From the NCBI GenBank assembly GCA_015065065.1, contig SVQX01000014.1, positions 1 to 45,663 of the forward strand: 45,663 nucleotides of DNA, in the 5' to 3' direction. The first letter of the stretch is position 1, and each line of letters begins with the position of its first letter. Below the pieces are notes generated by a model. That model did no database searches and had not been told where the DNA came from. It worked only from the letters and a program-made list of their open reading frames with translations. Positions 9,438 to 19,399 of the stretch are shown piece after piece. Source of the DNA: Oscillospiraceae bacterium. Its GTDB lineage: Bacteria; Bacillota; Clostridia; Oscillospirales; CAG-272. The translations under genes were made by a program, and so were the position numbers.

Positions 9438-10445
9438 ATGAACAAGGTTACAGTTCCCGTGGGCTATTGTCCCACGCTTGATGCTTACAGCACTCAAAAA
9501 TCCATTGCTTACATAAAGCAGACCTTCCAGCAGGAATTCGCCGAGGCTCTTCACTTAAAGCGCGTGTCAGCTCCCCTTTTTGTTGCCGAGGAATCGGGAC
9601 TTAACGATAACCTGAATGGCTACGAGCGCCCCGTCAGCTTTGACGTCCCCGCGATCGGCGAGAGCGCACAGGTAGTACATTCGCTGGCAAAATGGAAGCG
9701 TCTTGCGCTTAAAAGATATAATTTTGATGTTGGAAACGGTCTTTACACGGACATGAACGCTATCCGCCGCGACGAGGAGCTGGACAATCTCCACTCCATT
9801 TACGTTGACCAGTGGGACTGGGAAAAGATCATCACGCGCGACGTGCGCACGCTTGACTATCTCAAGCTGATCGTCAACTCTATCGTGTCTGCTATATGCA
9901 ACACTAACGACCGCCTGCACGTCCGATTCCCTCAGCTTAAAGTGAACCTTTCCCGCGAGGTTGCGTTTATCACCACGCAGGAGCTTGAGGATATGTACCC
10001 CGAGCTTACCCCTGACGAGCGTGAAAATGCGTTTACCCGTAAGCATCATACCGCTTTTATTATGCAGATAGGCGGAAAGCTGAGATCCGGCAAGCCCCAC
10101 AGCGGACGCGCCCCCGACTACGACGATTGGCAGCTCAATGGCGACCTGTTCTTCTGGAACGAGGTGCTGGACAGAGGTGTCGAGATATCATCAATGGGTA
10201 TCCGTGTCGACGCGGAAAGCCTTGACCGTCAGCTCACCATTGCGGGCTGCGACGACAGACGCGAGCTTCCCTTCCACAAAATGCTGCTGGCGGATGAGCT
10301 TCCGCTTACCATCGGCGGCGGTATCGGTCAGTCGCGCCTTTGTATGCTGATGATGGGCTGCGCGCATATCGGCGAGGTGCAGTCGAGCATCTGGGACAGC
10401 GAAACGGTAAGAATATGTAAAGAAGCGGGAATTCCGCTGTTGTAA
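9438..10445 (+). CDS. asnA: Aspartate--ammonia ligase
   Basis: 335 aa; KRVSAPLFVAEESGLNDNLNGYERPVSFD...YVDQWDWEKII...LPLTIGGGIGQSRLCMLMM, characteristic AsnA. Confidence 0.95.
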   Translation: MNKVTVPVGYCPTLDAYSTQKSIAYIKQTFQQEFAEALHLKRVSAPLFVAEESGLNDNLNGYERPVSFDVPAIGESAQVVHSLAKWKRLALKRYNFDVGNGLYTDMNAIRRDEELDNLHSIYVDQWDWEKIITRDVRTLDYLKLIVNSIVSAICNTNDRLHVRFPQLKVNLSREVAFITTQELEDMYPELTPDERENAFTRKHHTAFIMQIGGKLRSGKPHSGRAPDYDDWQLNGDLFFWNEVLDRGVEISSMGIRVDAESLDRQLTIAGCDDRRELPFHKMLLADELPLTIGGGIGQSRLCMLMMGCAHIGEVQSSIWDSETVRICKEAGIPLL

Positions 10446-10454
10446 TAAATATTT

Positions 10455-10493
10455 ACGCCACCCTCCAAATAGGTGAGGGTGGCGTTTTTATTT
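10455..10493 (+). terminator. Terminator T1 after asnA (near-identical to T2 at 11376)
   Basis: ACGCCACCCTCcaaataggtGAGGGTGGCGT then TTTTaTTTT. Confidence 0.9.
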
Positions 10494-10514
10494 TCATAAA
10501 GCAGAAAAATATTA

Positions 10515-10970
10515 TCATTCTATCGCCAAATTAATTGTTAACTTTTTCTTTTTCTTGGCATATTCAAGAGCCTTATAAGCACCACCAAAAGGATGTTGCA
10601 CATACGCAATTATAAGATCTGATTCATTAATCATCCACTCGTTACGTCTGCTGATAGCAAATCGTTTTGGAACATTTTCTAACGGCGGATAAACGATCGA
10701 ATCATACAGTTTTTCATTCATCCAACGCTTCATTTTAATTTGCTGCGCTTTGGTTATGTACGGTGTTACAAAGACAAGCTCACAATTCTGGTGTTGTGAT
10801 TTGATTTCACGGCAAATCTTCGCACACAAATTATCAAAATCACCATATCCGCCACAATAAAATAAGATTCTTTCATTATGATTTATATTATTTACGATTG
10901 TTTCCTCTACCTTTTCATATAAATAATCGGTGTTGATTAATGAACTATGTCCAAAAAATGAGATTATCAT
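10515..10970 (-). CDS. SLOG-superfamily (DUF1273/YpsA-like) protein
   Basis: MIISFFGHSSL...ILFYCGGYGDFDNLCAKICREI...RNEWMINESDLIIAYVQHPFGGAYKALEYAKKKKKLTINL: GGxGxFD and SDLIIAY..GGAYK motifs. Confidence 0.8.
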   Translation of the reverse strand: MIISFFGHSSLINTDYLYEKVEETIVNNINHNERILFYCGGYGDFDNLCAKICREIKSQHQNCELVFVTPYITKAQQIKMKRWMNEKLYDSIVYPPLENVPKRFAISRRNEWMINESDLIIAYVQHPFGGAYKALEYAKKKKKLTINLAIE

Positions 10971-10981
10971 AGCTCCTCCTT

Positions 10982-10995
10982 CGTGGAATTCCGTG
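10982..10995. promoter_or_regulatory. Putative operator O1 (imperfect palindrome)
   Basis: CGTGGAATTCCGTG just downstream of the SLOG -10. Confidence 0.6.
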
Positions 10996-11003
10996 ATAAT
11001 ACA

Positions 11004-11032
11004 ATTATACTCTTATTTTGAACTTTTGTCAA
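11004..11032 (-). promoter_or_regulatory. Consensus promoter of the SLOG gene
   Basis: Reverse strand TTGACA (11032-11027), 17 nt, TATAAT (11009-11004). Confidence 0.85.
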
Positions 11033-11034
11033 TA

Positions 11035-11050
11035 TCGTGGAATTCCACGA
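11035..11050. promoter_or_regulatory. Putative operator O2 (perfect 16-bp palindrome)
   Basis: TCGTGGAATTCCACGA. Confidence 0.7.
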
Positions 11051-11079
11051 GATAAAATTTGCTTATATTCATATAATAA

Positions 11080-11095
11080 TTGTGGAGTTCCACAA
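11080..11095. promoter_or_regulatory. Putative operator O3 (palindrome broken only at centre)
   Basis: TTGTGGAGTTCCACAA, adjacent to the XRE gene RBS. Confidence 0.65.
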
Positions 11096-11108
11096 AGGAG
11101 GCACAGTT

Positions 11109-11342
11109 ATGGAATTGAATGAAGCAATCGTAAAACGCATAAATGAGATATGTAACGAAAAGAAATTAAACATTTGCGACGCATGCCTCAAGGGTGGAAT
11201 GTCCCCTTCGGCAATATATGACCTTATCAAAGGCAGAACGAAATGCTCAAAGGTAATTACCGTAAAACGGTTTTGCGAAGGTGCGGAAATTACCTTGAAG
11301 GAATTTTTCGACAGAGAGTATTTTAACGACATTGAGGAATAA
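11109..11342 (+). CDS. Small XRE-type helix-turn-helix regulator
   Basis: MELNEAIVKRINEICNEKKLNICDACLKGGMSPSAIYDLIKGRTKCSKVITVKRFCEGAEITLKEFFD; start 11109 after AAAGGAGG (track ORF begins at 11037). Confidence 0.85.
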   Translation: MELNEAIVKRINEICNEKKLNICDACLKGGMSPSAIYDLIKGRTKCSKVITVKRFCEGAEITLKEFFDREYFNDIEE

Positions 11343-11375
11343 GTCTGTCCGAATTTGATTTTACAATCAAATTTT

Positions 11376-11412
11376 ACGCCACCCTCCAAATCGGTGAGGG
11401 TGGCGTTTTATT
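11376..11412 (+). terminator. Terminator T2 after XRE gene (direct repeat of T1)
   Basis: ACGCCACCCTCcaaatcggtGAGGGTGGCGT then TTTattg; one loop-base difference from T1 over 31 nt. Confidence 0.9.
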
Positions 11413-11418
11413 GTAAGA

Positions 11419-12132
11419 TCAAATCTCTGCCTTTTTGATCCTCTTTTTCATTTTAAGCAGGTCGCGAAGCATTTTGAAGGTGTCACGTATCACGCGAACC
11501 TTGGACTCACGGTGATTGATGACCTTGACGGGAATTTCCTTTATATTCATTCCCATCTTCACCGCCCAAAGTATCGCCTCAAAATCAAAGGCAAAGCCAT
11601 TCACCTCGCAACGCGGAAATATCTTTTTAACCGCATCGCCACGGAACGCCTTACAGCCGCACTGCGAATCCGACAAATTAAATCCGCCCGCTATGCACAG
11701 CACCTTGATATATATTTTTGACGCCAGCTTGCGCACAAAGGTATATCCCTCGTAGCCGTCGTTTGACAGATTGCGCGAGCCGATAACGAGATCTGCGTCG
11801 GGATTCTCCGCGAAAGCGTCGTACACGCGCTTGATAACGTCGGTACCGTACGCAAGGTCGGCGTCGGTAAACATCACCACGTCGCCGTCAGCCGCCAGCA
11901 TTGCCGTTCTTACTGCACAGCCCTTGCCCTTGTTATCGGGATAGCCCACAACACGCACGTTGGGAAGTCCCAGCGCCTCGACCGTCTTATCACAGCCGTC
12001 GCGGCTTCCGTCGTTGGAAAAGATTATCTCATAGTCCTCAAAAGTCTTTTCCATATATTCGGACAGCGTTTTCGCGGTGTCCGCGATTATGCTGTTCTCG
12101 TTATACATAGGTATGCAAAGCGAAATTTTCAT
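11419..12132 (-). CDS. Glycosyltransferase family 2 (dolichyl-phosphate sugar transferase-like)
   Basis: MKISLCIPMYNENSIIADTAKTL...IIFSNDGSRDGC...VMFTDADLAYG. Confidence 0.9.
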   Translation of the reverse strand: MKISLCIPMYNENSIIADTAKTLSEYMEKTFEDYEIIFSNDGSRDGCDKTVEALGLPNVRVVGYPDNKGKGCAVRTAMLAADGDVVMFTDADLAYGTDVIKRVYDAFAENPDADLVIGSRNLSNDGYEGYTFVRKLASKIYIKVLCIAGGFNLSDSQCGCKAFRGDAVKKIFPRCEVNGFAFDFEAILWAVKMGMNIKEIPVKVINHRESKVRVIRDTFKMLRDLLKMKKRIKKAEI

Positions 12133-12172
12133 ATATACCTCCCCGTCGTGTCGTATCGCCGACGGACAAAAA

Positions 12173-13090
12173 TTATTTGCGTTTATAGATAAAGAAATCG
12201 AAGGACACTCGGGTGTTAAGCGTATCGCAAGCCGACAGGCGCGCCTTGCCGTCCGTGCTTGTTCTCCAATAATAAGGCGTCATGGAAAACAGCGATTCGA
12301 TATCCTCTTTTCCGGTCGCCGTTATCTCAAAGCCGGAATTGCGGCACTCGCACAGCTCGAAATACTCATCCGTTGGCAAGTCCTTTCGGGTGTCGTTGAG
12401 ATATGCGTCGTCGTATATCACTTGCTTCATTTCAAGCAAGTGTTCCTTGCCCGCCGCCGCGACTATCAGGACGCCGCCGCGCTTCAGCACGCGAGCATAT
12501 TCCTCTGCACAGCAAGGAGCGAATATATTCACCACGCAATCGGCGCAACCGTCGCGCAGTGGCAGATCAAACACGCTTGCAACGCTGAAAAGTGTGGAGC
12601 TTTCGGTGGCGTTTCTCGCCGCACGGCTTTGCCTTGCCCCCTTTGCGGCGCTGTCGGCGGCAAATTTCGAAATATCCGCCCCGAACACTAAAAAGCCCTG
12701 CTCCACAAGCTTATTTGAGTAATACCCCTCGCCACAGCCCGCGTCGACAAGCAAGCCACCCGACGGCACAAGCTCCTCTGCGATCTTACAGAGCGCGTCA
12801 GCCGCGGGAGCGTAATATCCCTTACCGAGAAAGCTTTTTCTCGCGCCCACTGCCTCCTTTGAGTCACCGCCGCCACCGTTACGCACCAGCGATACGTAGC
12901 CGCCCGCGCCGCCGTCAAAGCAATGACCGCTCGCGCAGACGAGGCTTCTCCCATCATCCGACACGCCAAATCCTTCCTTGCAAACAGGGCAGACAAGCAT
13001 TTTTTCAATTATATCCCGTGAAAGCTCATTTCTAAGGTCAAGTGCTGCCACCTCTGCGTCCTCCCAAAGGATGTTTTTTTCATTATACAC
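12173..13090 (-). CDS. 23S rRNA (guanine-N1)-methyltransferase-like (RlmA family)
   Basis: N-terminal zinc site MLVCPVCKEGF...LVCASGHCFD, GGYVSLV, LLVDAGCGEGYYSNKL, FAPCCAEEYARVLKRGGVLI. Confidence 0.82.
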   Translation of the reverse strand: MYNEKNILWEDAEVAALDLRNELSRDIIEKMLVCPVCKEGFGVSDDGRSLVCASGHCFDGGAGGYVSLVRNGGGGDSKEAVGARKSFLGKGYYAPAADALCKIAEELVPSGGLLVDAGCGEGYYSNKLVEQGFLVFGADISKFAADSAAKGARQSRAARNATESSTLFSVASVFDLPLRDGCADCVVNIFAPCCAEEYARVLKRGGVLIVAAAGKEHLLEMKQVIYDDAYLNDTRKDLPTDEYFELCECRNSGFEITATGKEDIESLFSMTPYYWRTSTDGKARLSACDTLNTRVSFDFFIYKRK

Positions 13091-13145
13091 TATTTTGCCT
13101 GATTTTGCAAGTGCTATGCTTTATTTTACGCCGTTTGCGCCGCGA

Positions 13146-14867
13146 TTATTTGTTTTCCATATAATCTGCGTCAATAGGTCCGTCCGATGGCTCGGTATCA
13201 ACGTAGACATCCAACTCAAACCAGAAGGTAGAGCCCTCACCCACACGGCTGTCGACTCCGTAATTTGCGCCGTGCTGTTCAAGCACGTTCTTGACTATGG
13301 AAAGCCCAAGTCCCGTGCCGACTGTAGCACGCTTGTGAACCTTATCCACCTTGTAATATCTATCCCAGATTTGCGCTATCTTATCCGCTTCGATTCCCTC
13401 TCCGCTGTCGGTGACGGATACGCGCACCCGTTTTCCGTCCTCGGATATCTGCTGACGGACGCATACGTATTTATCCTCGCCCGTATAGTTGATAGCGTTA
13501 TTGATAAGATTATACACCACCTGAAGCAGCATGGTCTTATCCGCAAGCACACAAACGCTTGACGTAAATCTGTATTCTATCCTGTATCCCTCATGCCTTG
13601 TCAGCTTTTCATATCTGCCCATTGTAGAGCAGATAAGCTCGCTCAGGTCGATTACCTGAAGCTGTGGCTTCAGCGTTCCCGCCTGCAGCTTTGACAGGTC
13701 AAGCAGGTCGTTTACAAGCTCTGAAAGACGACGGGTTTCGTCAATGACCACCTGTATATTTTCGGGCGTATTCTCGCCGGGAATATCACGCATGACCTCA
13801 CCATATCCCGTTATCATGGTAAGCGGAGTGCGAAGATCGTGGGAAATATTTGCGATAAGCTCCTTTTGCAGTCGGTCGTTTTGTGACAGCTCGTCCGCCA
13901 CACTTTCAAGAGTATCCGACAGCTCGATAACCTCGCGGTAACCGTGAGAGCCGAAATCGGCGTTGTAATTACCCTTTGCAAGTCCCTTTGCGGACTCGTT
14001 CATCTGTATTATGGGCTTAGAAATATTTTTCGAAATGACAAATGACAAAACGAGCGAGCAGATAAGAAGTATCACCGCTATCATACCGAACTGCGTTCTG
14101 AGCATCTGCACCGTGGTGCTGAGCGGCGCCATTTCGGAGTTGAGCATAATAATGTACTCGCCGCCCGCCGAATCGCGGACAAGGCGGACGTACACGGCGT
14201 TGATGCTTCGGCTTTCCGTGCCGCCCCATGAGTGATTTATACCGTCTCCGTCGTCAGTGTCGGAAATCAGCGGCGGCATACTGTCCTCTGCCGTTGCCTC
14301 CCCGTTGTCCTTATTAAAATCGGGAAGCGTTGGAAGCTTATCTGACGTATTCTTCTCAGAAACGTACTGCTTCACAAACAGCCCGTCTCGCTCCGCCGCC
14401 ATTTTATAGAGGTGATTGAGATAGCTGCTGGGTATACGGTGGATTATACAATCCCCCGAAACGTCGGCGCTTGCTATCTGCCGCGCGACCTCTCCGTCTA
14501 TCCGAAAGACTCGCACGCACATAAGATAATCCGTCGAATATCTGTCAACGACGTCGCCGAGATCCTCTCCGCCGTTTTCAAGAGAGCTGAAGATCGCGCT
14601 CTCCGCCCGCTCAAGCTCGTCGTATTTGGTCTGCTCGTAGAACTGCCCGAGCAGTCCTATCTGAAGCACCCACACCACCGCAAGCACTATAACGGTAAAG
14701 GCGACGAGGAAGCCGAACACCTTCAGCGTCATTCCTATTCCGCCGCCCTTTACACGCCTCAGCCCCCGACGCCTCGAGCTTTTCTCGGAGGAGCGGCGGG
14801 GGTTGGATGCGCATTTTGAATTTACTGAACCTACGGTGTCGTTACCGTTCTCGCGCAGCTTTGCCAT
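13146..14867 (-). CDS. Sensor histidine kinase with HAMP domain
   Basis: ELIANISHDLRTPLTMITGYGEVM (H-box), NNAINYTG (N-box), DSGEGI, GTGLGLSIVKNVLEQHG. Confidence 0.95.
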   Translation of the reverse strand: MAKLRENGNDTVGSVNSKCASNPRRSSEKSSRRRGLRRVKGGGIGMTLKVFGFLVAFTVIVLAVVWVLQIGLLGQFYEQTKYDELERAESAIFSSLENGGEDLGDVVDRYSTDYLMCVRVFRIDGEVARQIASADVSGDCIIHRIPSSYLNHLYKMAAERDGLFVKQYVSEKNTSDKLPTLPDFNKDNGEATAEDSMPPLISDTDDGDGINHSWGGTESRSINAVYVRLVRDSAGGEYIIMLNSEMAPLSTTVQMLRTQFGMIAVILLICSLVLSFVISKNISKPIIQMNESAKGLAKGNYNADFGSHGYREVIELSDTLESVADELSQNDRLQKELIANISHDLRTPLTMITGYGEVMRDIPGENTPENIQVVIDETRRLSELVNDLLDLSKLQAGTLKPQLQVIDLSELICSTMGRYEKLTRHEGYRIEYRFTSSVCVLADKTMLLQVVYNLINNAINYTGEDKYVCVRQQISEDGKRVRVSVTDSGEGIEADKIAQIWDRYYKVDKVHKRATVGTGLGLSIVKNVLEQHGANYGVDSRVGEGSTFWFELDVYVDTEPSDGPIDADYMENK

Positions 14868-14875
14868 ACGCTATG

Positions 14876-15568
14876 TTAATTCCCTTCAAATCGGTAGCCG
14901 ACTCCGCGGAGCGTGACAATGTAAGCAGAATACCTGCCAAGGCTCTTGCGGAGCAGCTTTATATGGGTATCCAGAGTTCTTGCGTCGCCGTAAAAATCGT
15001 AGCCCCACACCTCGGTAATCAGCTTTTCACGCGAGAGGGCGATATTTCGGTTTGAGAGCATGTAAAAGAACAGATCGTACTCCTTGGGCGACATTTCCAC
15101 GCGCTCGCCGTCAACGTAGACGATACGCGCCGTAACGTCCGCGCGAAGTCCGCCGCCGTCCAGCTCTACGACCACGTTTGGCTGGACCGCCTGCGGTGCA
15201 TTCTGCCTTTTGACGCGCTTCATGACCGCGTCCACGCGGAGCATAAGCTCCTTGGGCGAGAACGGCTTTACCACGTAGTCGTCAATACCCAGCTCAAAGC
15301 CGTTTATCTTATCGTATTCCTCGCCTCTCGCCGACAGCATGATTATAGGCGTCTGCGTGATTTTTCTTATCTCGCGGCAAGCCGAAAAGCCGTCAAGCTC
15401 AGGCATCATTATATCCATTATCACAAGGTCGAATTCTGCCGTTCTGCAAAGATGCACGGCTTCCATTCCGTCCCCTGCCTCGTATACCTCGTGTCCCTCA
15501 AACTCCGCGTATTTGCGGATGATCGCGCGAATGCGAACCTCGTCATCCACTACAAGTATGCGATACAT
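14876..15568 (-). CDS. OmpR/PhoB-family response regulator
   Basis: ILVVDDEVRIRAIIRKY...LVIMDIMMPELDG...DDYVVKPFSPKELMLRV, winged-helix EVWGYDFYGDARTLDTHIKLLRKSLG. Confidence 0.95.
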   Translation of the reverse strand: MYRILVVDDEVRIRAIIRKYAEFEGHEVYEAGDGMEAVHLCRTAEFDLVIMDIMMPELDGFSACREIRKITQTPIIMLSARGEEYDKINGFELGIDDYVVKPFSPKELMLRVDAVMKRVKRQNAPQAVQPNVVVELDGGGLRADVTARIVYVDGERVEMSPKEYDLFFYMLSNRNIALSREKLITEVWGYDFYGDARTLDTHIKLLRKSLGRYSAYIVTLRGVGYRFEGN

Positions 15569-15594
15569 ATACGTCCTCCCTTCGCGGCAGAATA

Positions 15595-17145
15595 TTACGC
15601 CGCAGCTTCCAAATATTCGGGAATATATTCTCCAAGAGTTATCTCAACCTCAAACTGCTCATTTGTGCTGCTTCGGTATGCGCTTACTGTGACTTTATCA
15701 CCAACGCTCATGTCGCGCAGAATATCATTGATATCATCCGACGTGGAAACCTCAACTCCGTCAACAGAAATAATGAGGTCGCCATATGCAAGCCCGTCTG
15801 TGTACTCCGAGGAATAAACGTACGCTCCGACATAGCGCGAGCCGAAATACATCATTGCCGTCTGGGACGAGGTAACGTCCACCACATCAAGTCCCGCAGA
15901 CGCCTTGCCGCGGATATATCTGTATTCTATAAGCTCGGATATAACATCGTAAGCCGTGTCGATTGGAATGGCAAAGCCGAGTCCCTCGACCTCCTCGGAG
16001 GAGCATTTTGCGTTAACTACTCCAACAAGCTGTCCCGCTCTGTTGAACAGTCCGCCGCCAGAGTTGCCGGGGTTTATGGGCGCGCTTATTTGAAGCAGCG
16101 TCATAGGCGTGCCGTCAATAGTAATATTTCGCGCGGTGGCGCTGACAATGCCGTCAGTGACCGTTCCGCCGAGTGAGCCGAGAGGATTTCCGATAGCTAT
16201 AATATCCTCGCCCACCACAAGGTCAAAGCTGCATCCCAGCTCCGCCACGGTAAGAGTAATACCGTCGGGGTCTATCCATATAACGGCAATATCCGTGTCA
16301 GCGTCGCTTCCTACAAGATACGCAGCATGCTCGCTTCCGTCCGTCATACGGACAATAATATTATCCGCGTCCTCTATGACATGATTGTTGGTTACGATAT
16401 AGCCTTCCTTGGAAATTATAACGCCGCTTCCCGCGCCCGTCATAACGTACTGACCTACCCAGCTTGAATTGGTAACCGTTTCAGTGCGTATCTCCACCAC
16501 CGAATCCGCCACGTTGTTGACTACAGTAGCGACTGTATTTACGTTGCCGGCGGCAGACGTCAGCACGTTACCTGCCGCATCAGTTTCCACATCCGCTCTG
16601 CCGTCGCTATTTTTATCGGCACGAAGCGGCTTTGTCTTTATTATCGTTGCCTTGTCCGGAAAATCCACGTCGGTCTGCCATTCCACCGACGCTTGGGTAT
16701 CGGTGCCGAGCGTTCCGAGTGCCTCCGCCATATCCGTTTGCGTCCCGTCAGAATTTGAAGCCTCCGTCGTCACACCGTCGTCAATGGAAACACTCTCCCA
16801 CTCGCTTTCGGCACTTGTTTCGCCGTCATTCTCCCTTCTCTGCCCGATAGTCATAAACGTCACGAGCAGTACAGCCGTGCATATCAACAGCACGGATACA
16901 GAAAGTAATACGGCGGAAAGCGGAGAGAGGGGCGGCTTTTTTTGTCCGCCTGAGCCGTCAGGCTGACCTGCGCTCTCTGCGGAATGAACGCTTACCCATT
17001 CCGAATCTCCCCGTCCGTGCATGGAATATCCGTCACTGTCCGCGGTATACACGTTTTCACGTTCACCCGCCGCTTCGGCAGAATCTATGTTAGCATTTAC
17101 ATCATTTTTATTTTCAAAGCTGTCGTTACGGTTAATATCACTCAT
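15595..17145 (-). CDS. HtrA/DegP-type trypsin-like serine protease with PDZ domain
   Basis: GAGSGVIISKEGYIVTNNHVIEDADNI; DIAVIWID; NPGNSGGGLFNRAGQLVGVV; C-terminal PDZ; N-terminal TM segment. Confidence 0.92.
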   Translation of the reverse strand: MSDINRNDSFENKNDVNANIDSAEAAGERENVYTADSDGYSMHGRGDSEWVSVHSAESAGQPDGSGGQKKPPLSPLSAVLLSVSVLLICTAVLLVTFMTIGQRRENDGETSAESEWESVSIDDGVTTEASNSDGTQTDMAEALGTLGTDTQASVEWQTDVDFPDKATIIKTKPLRADKNSDGRADVETDAAGNVLTSAAGNVNTVATVVNNVADSVVEIRTETVTNSSWVGQYVMTGAGSGVIISKEGYIVTNNHVIEDADNIIVRMTDGSEHAAYLVGSDADTDIAVIWIDPDGITLTVAELGCSFDLVVGEDIIAIGNPLGSLGGTVTDGIVSATARNITIDGTPMTLLQISAPINPGNSGGGLFNRAGQLVGVVNAKCSSEEVEGLGFAIPIDTAYDVISELIEYRYIRGKASAGLDVVDVTSSQTAMMYFGSRYVGAYVYSSEYTDGLAYGDLIISVDGVEVSTSDDINDILRDMSVGDKVTVSAYRSSTNEQFEVEITLGEYIPEYLEAAA

Positions 17146-17237
17146 AGCGCAACCTCCTTATGTTTGTCACCATTATAATGTCGCTTTGTGAAGGTTTAAT
17201 GATGAGTTTACAAATGCTCCTTGAAAATTCTATTCTT

Positions 17238-18224
17238 TTATTTTCTCTTTTTTATTGCCAGACCGCACCAGTCGTTGTCGGTCAACAGCTCTACGACCTC
17301 GTATCCGCAAGCGTCAAAGGCGCGGACCACGTCGTCACAGCGGGAAGCGATAATACCCGAGGCGAGCAAAATCCCGTCGTCCTTCAAGTATTTCTCCACA
17401 TCGGGCGTCATACGGATTATGATATCCGCTACGATATTGGCGCACATAACGTCGTATTTACCGTCGTCAAGGCTGACCTGACGCAAAAGGTCGGACGTGT
17501 CGCAGGTGATATTATCCAGCCCGCTGTCCGCAATATTCTCCCTTGCCACGCGCACCGCCATAGGGTCGATATCGTAAGCGCGGCAAAATCTTGCGCCCAG
17601 TCGGGACGCGCAGATCGCGAGTATTCCCGTTCCCGTTCCGACATCCACCATAAGGTCGCCGACTCTTGCATACTTTTCAAGCAGACGGATACAAAGGCGT
17701 GTGGTTTCGTGCGTTCCTGTTCCAAACGCCATGCCGGGGTCCATATTGATAACTATCTCACCGTCGGTGGGGGTGTATTTTTCCCACGCAGGGCAGATAA
17801 CTATGCGCTCACCGCACTTGATGGGCTTATAATACTGCTTCCACGAGTTCGCCCAGTCCTCCTCGCAAACTCCGTCGCACTCTATCTTGCCGTGAAGTCC
17901 TAAGCTGTCAAGACGGCTGCGGATAAACGCCACGTCGTCGGTATAGCTTCTGTCGGAGGGTACGAACACGGACACCGACGCTATTCCCTTGTCGGCGTTG
18001 AGTATTTTTTCGTCTATGAGGTCACCGTAGCAGGTGTTGAGATTGGTTTCGATATCGCTGTAATCCTCGATCATGAGGTTATTGTTCACCATGCTCATCA
18101 GTGCCACGAGGTCGTCAAGCTCGGGCGTGGGGACGGTAACCTTTATCTGCGTCCAATCCTTGACCTCGCCGTAGTCCTCGCAAACGTAATCCTTGTCAAA
18201 GCTACTCATATTTATCTCCATCAA
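17238..18224 (-). CDS. prmA: Ribosomal protein L11 methyltransferase
   Basis: [24 protein letters not shown]...[20 protein letters not shown]...[11 protein letters not shown]. Confidence 0.93.
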   Translation of the reverse strand: MMEINMSSFDKDYVCEDYGEVKDWTQIKVTVPTPELDDLVALMSMVNNNLMIEDYSDIETNLNTCYGDLIDEKILNADKGIASVSVFVPSDRSYTDDVAFIRSRLDSLGLHGKIECDGVCEEDWANSWKQYYKPIKCGERIVICPAWEKYTPTDGEIVINMDPGMAFGTGTHETTRLCIRLLEKYARVGDLMVDVGTGTGILAICASRLGARFCRAYDIDPMAVRVARENIADSGLDNITCDTSDLLRQVSLDDGKYDVMCANIVADIIIRMTPDVEKYLKDDGILLASGIIASRCDDVVRAFDACGYEVVELLTDNDWCGLAIKKRK

Positions 18225-19360
18225 TCGTTTTTACCGAAAATGCCCTTGAAAAACTTGGTCTTTTTGGAATAGTTCTTTTCACCGCAGCTTGCGGCAAAAT
18301 CCCTGATATGTCCCTTTTGCTTATCCGAAAGTCCGCGCGGAATCTCCACGTTGACGGTAAATATCAGGTCACCTCTGCGGTTTTGGGAATTAACGTAAGG
18401 AATTCCCTTGCCTCTCAAGGTAAAGCTGCTTCCCGTCTGCGTTCCCTCGGGGATATCGAACTTGACGTTGCCCTCAAGCGTGGGTATCTCTATCTGCGCG
18501 CCGAGTATTGCTTCAGCAACCGTTAGCGGTATCTCGCAGGCGATATCGTAACCGTCGCGCACAAATATTTTATGCGGTCTGACAGCCACCTGAATGATAA
18601 GGTCGCCCGAAGCGCCGCCGTTCTTGCCCTCATTACCCTGCGAGCGAAGCGCGATACGCTCGCCGTTGTTGATGCCTGCGGGAATGTTGACCTTGAGACT
18701 CTTTGACTCCTTCTCCAGCCCGTTGCCGCGGCACTTGGAGCAGGGCGTGGGAATATATTTACCCGTTCCGCGGCACTTTTCGCAGGTGGTCTTGGACTGG
18801 AAGGACATACCGCCCATACGCTGAATTACCGTTCTCTGTCCCGTTCCGTGACAGTCGGGGCAGGTCTGCGCCTGCGTTCCCTTCTCCGCACCGCTGCCGC
18901 CGCAGGCTGAGCATTTGCAAAGTCGGGTGTAGGACACATCCTTCTTGCATCCGAAAGCCGCCTCCTCGAAGGTAAGCGTTACGCGGACTCCGATATCGTC
19001 GCCTCGGCGAGGACCGTTCCTTCTCTGCGCACTGCCGCCAAAGCCGCCGCCGAAAATGCTGCCGAATATGTCGCCAAGGTCGCCGAAATCTCCAAAGCCG
19101 CCCTCAAAGCCGCCGTATCCTCCGCCTGCCGCAGGGTCGAATGCCGCCGCGCCGAAGCGGTCGTACTTGTCCTTTTTCTCCGCGTCGGACAAAATAGCGT
19201 AGGCGTCGTTTATCTCCTTGAACTTAGCCTCCGCCTCCTTGTCGTCGGGATGCAGGTCGGGATGGTATTTTTTTGCCATATTCCTATATGCTTTTTTAAT
19301 TGTGTCGGCGTCAGCGTTTCTGTCAACGCCAAGCACCTCGTAAAGATCTCTGTCGGTCAT
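18221..19360 (-). CDS. dnaJ: Chaperone DnaJ
   Basis: [46 protein letters not shown], four CxxCxGxG zinc motifs. Confidence 0.97.
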   Translation of the reverse strand: MTDRDLYEVLGVDRNADADTIKKAYRNMAKKYHPDLHPDDKEAEAKFKEINDAYAILSDAEKKDKYDRFGAAAFDPAAGGGYGGFEGGFGDFGDLGDIFGSIFGGGFGGSAQRRNGPRRGDDIGVRVTLTFEEAAFGCKKDVSYTRLCKCSACGGSGAEKGTQAQTCPDCHGTGQRTVIQRMGGMSFQSKTTCEKCRGTGKYIPTPCSKCRGNGLEKESKSLKVNIPAGINNGERIALRSQGNEGKNGGASGDLIIQVAVRPHKIFVRDGYDIACEIPLTVAEAILGAQIEIPTLEGNVKFDIPEGTQTGSSFTLRGKGIPYVNSQNRRGDLIFTVNVEIPRGLSDKQKGHIRDFAASCGEKNYSKKTKFFKGIFGKND

Positions 19361-19399
19361 AATTTCCTCCGATATATCAAATAACTGCTTTTGTATCTA

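Noticed and set aside
12077-12691. 204-aa plus-strand ORF opposite the RlmA-like gene
   Set aside because: Shadow ORF with low-complexity composition; no RBS or promoter.
13146-17145. Two-component system plus HtrA as a novel envelope-stress module
   Set aside because: Histidine kinase, OmpR-type regulator and HtrA adjacency is a common Firmicute arrangement; nothing atypical seen in the motifs.
17160-17903. 247-aa plus-strand ORF opposite prmA
   Set aside because: Shadow ORF; the reverse strand encodes a clear PrmA.
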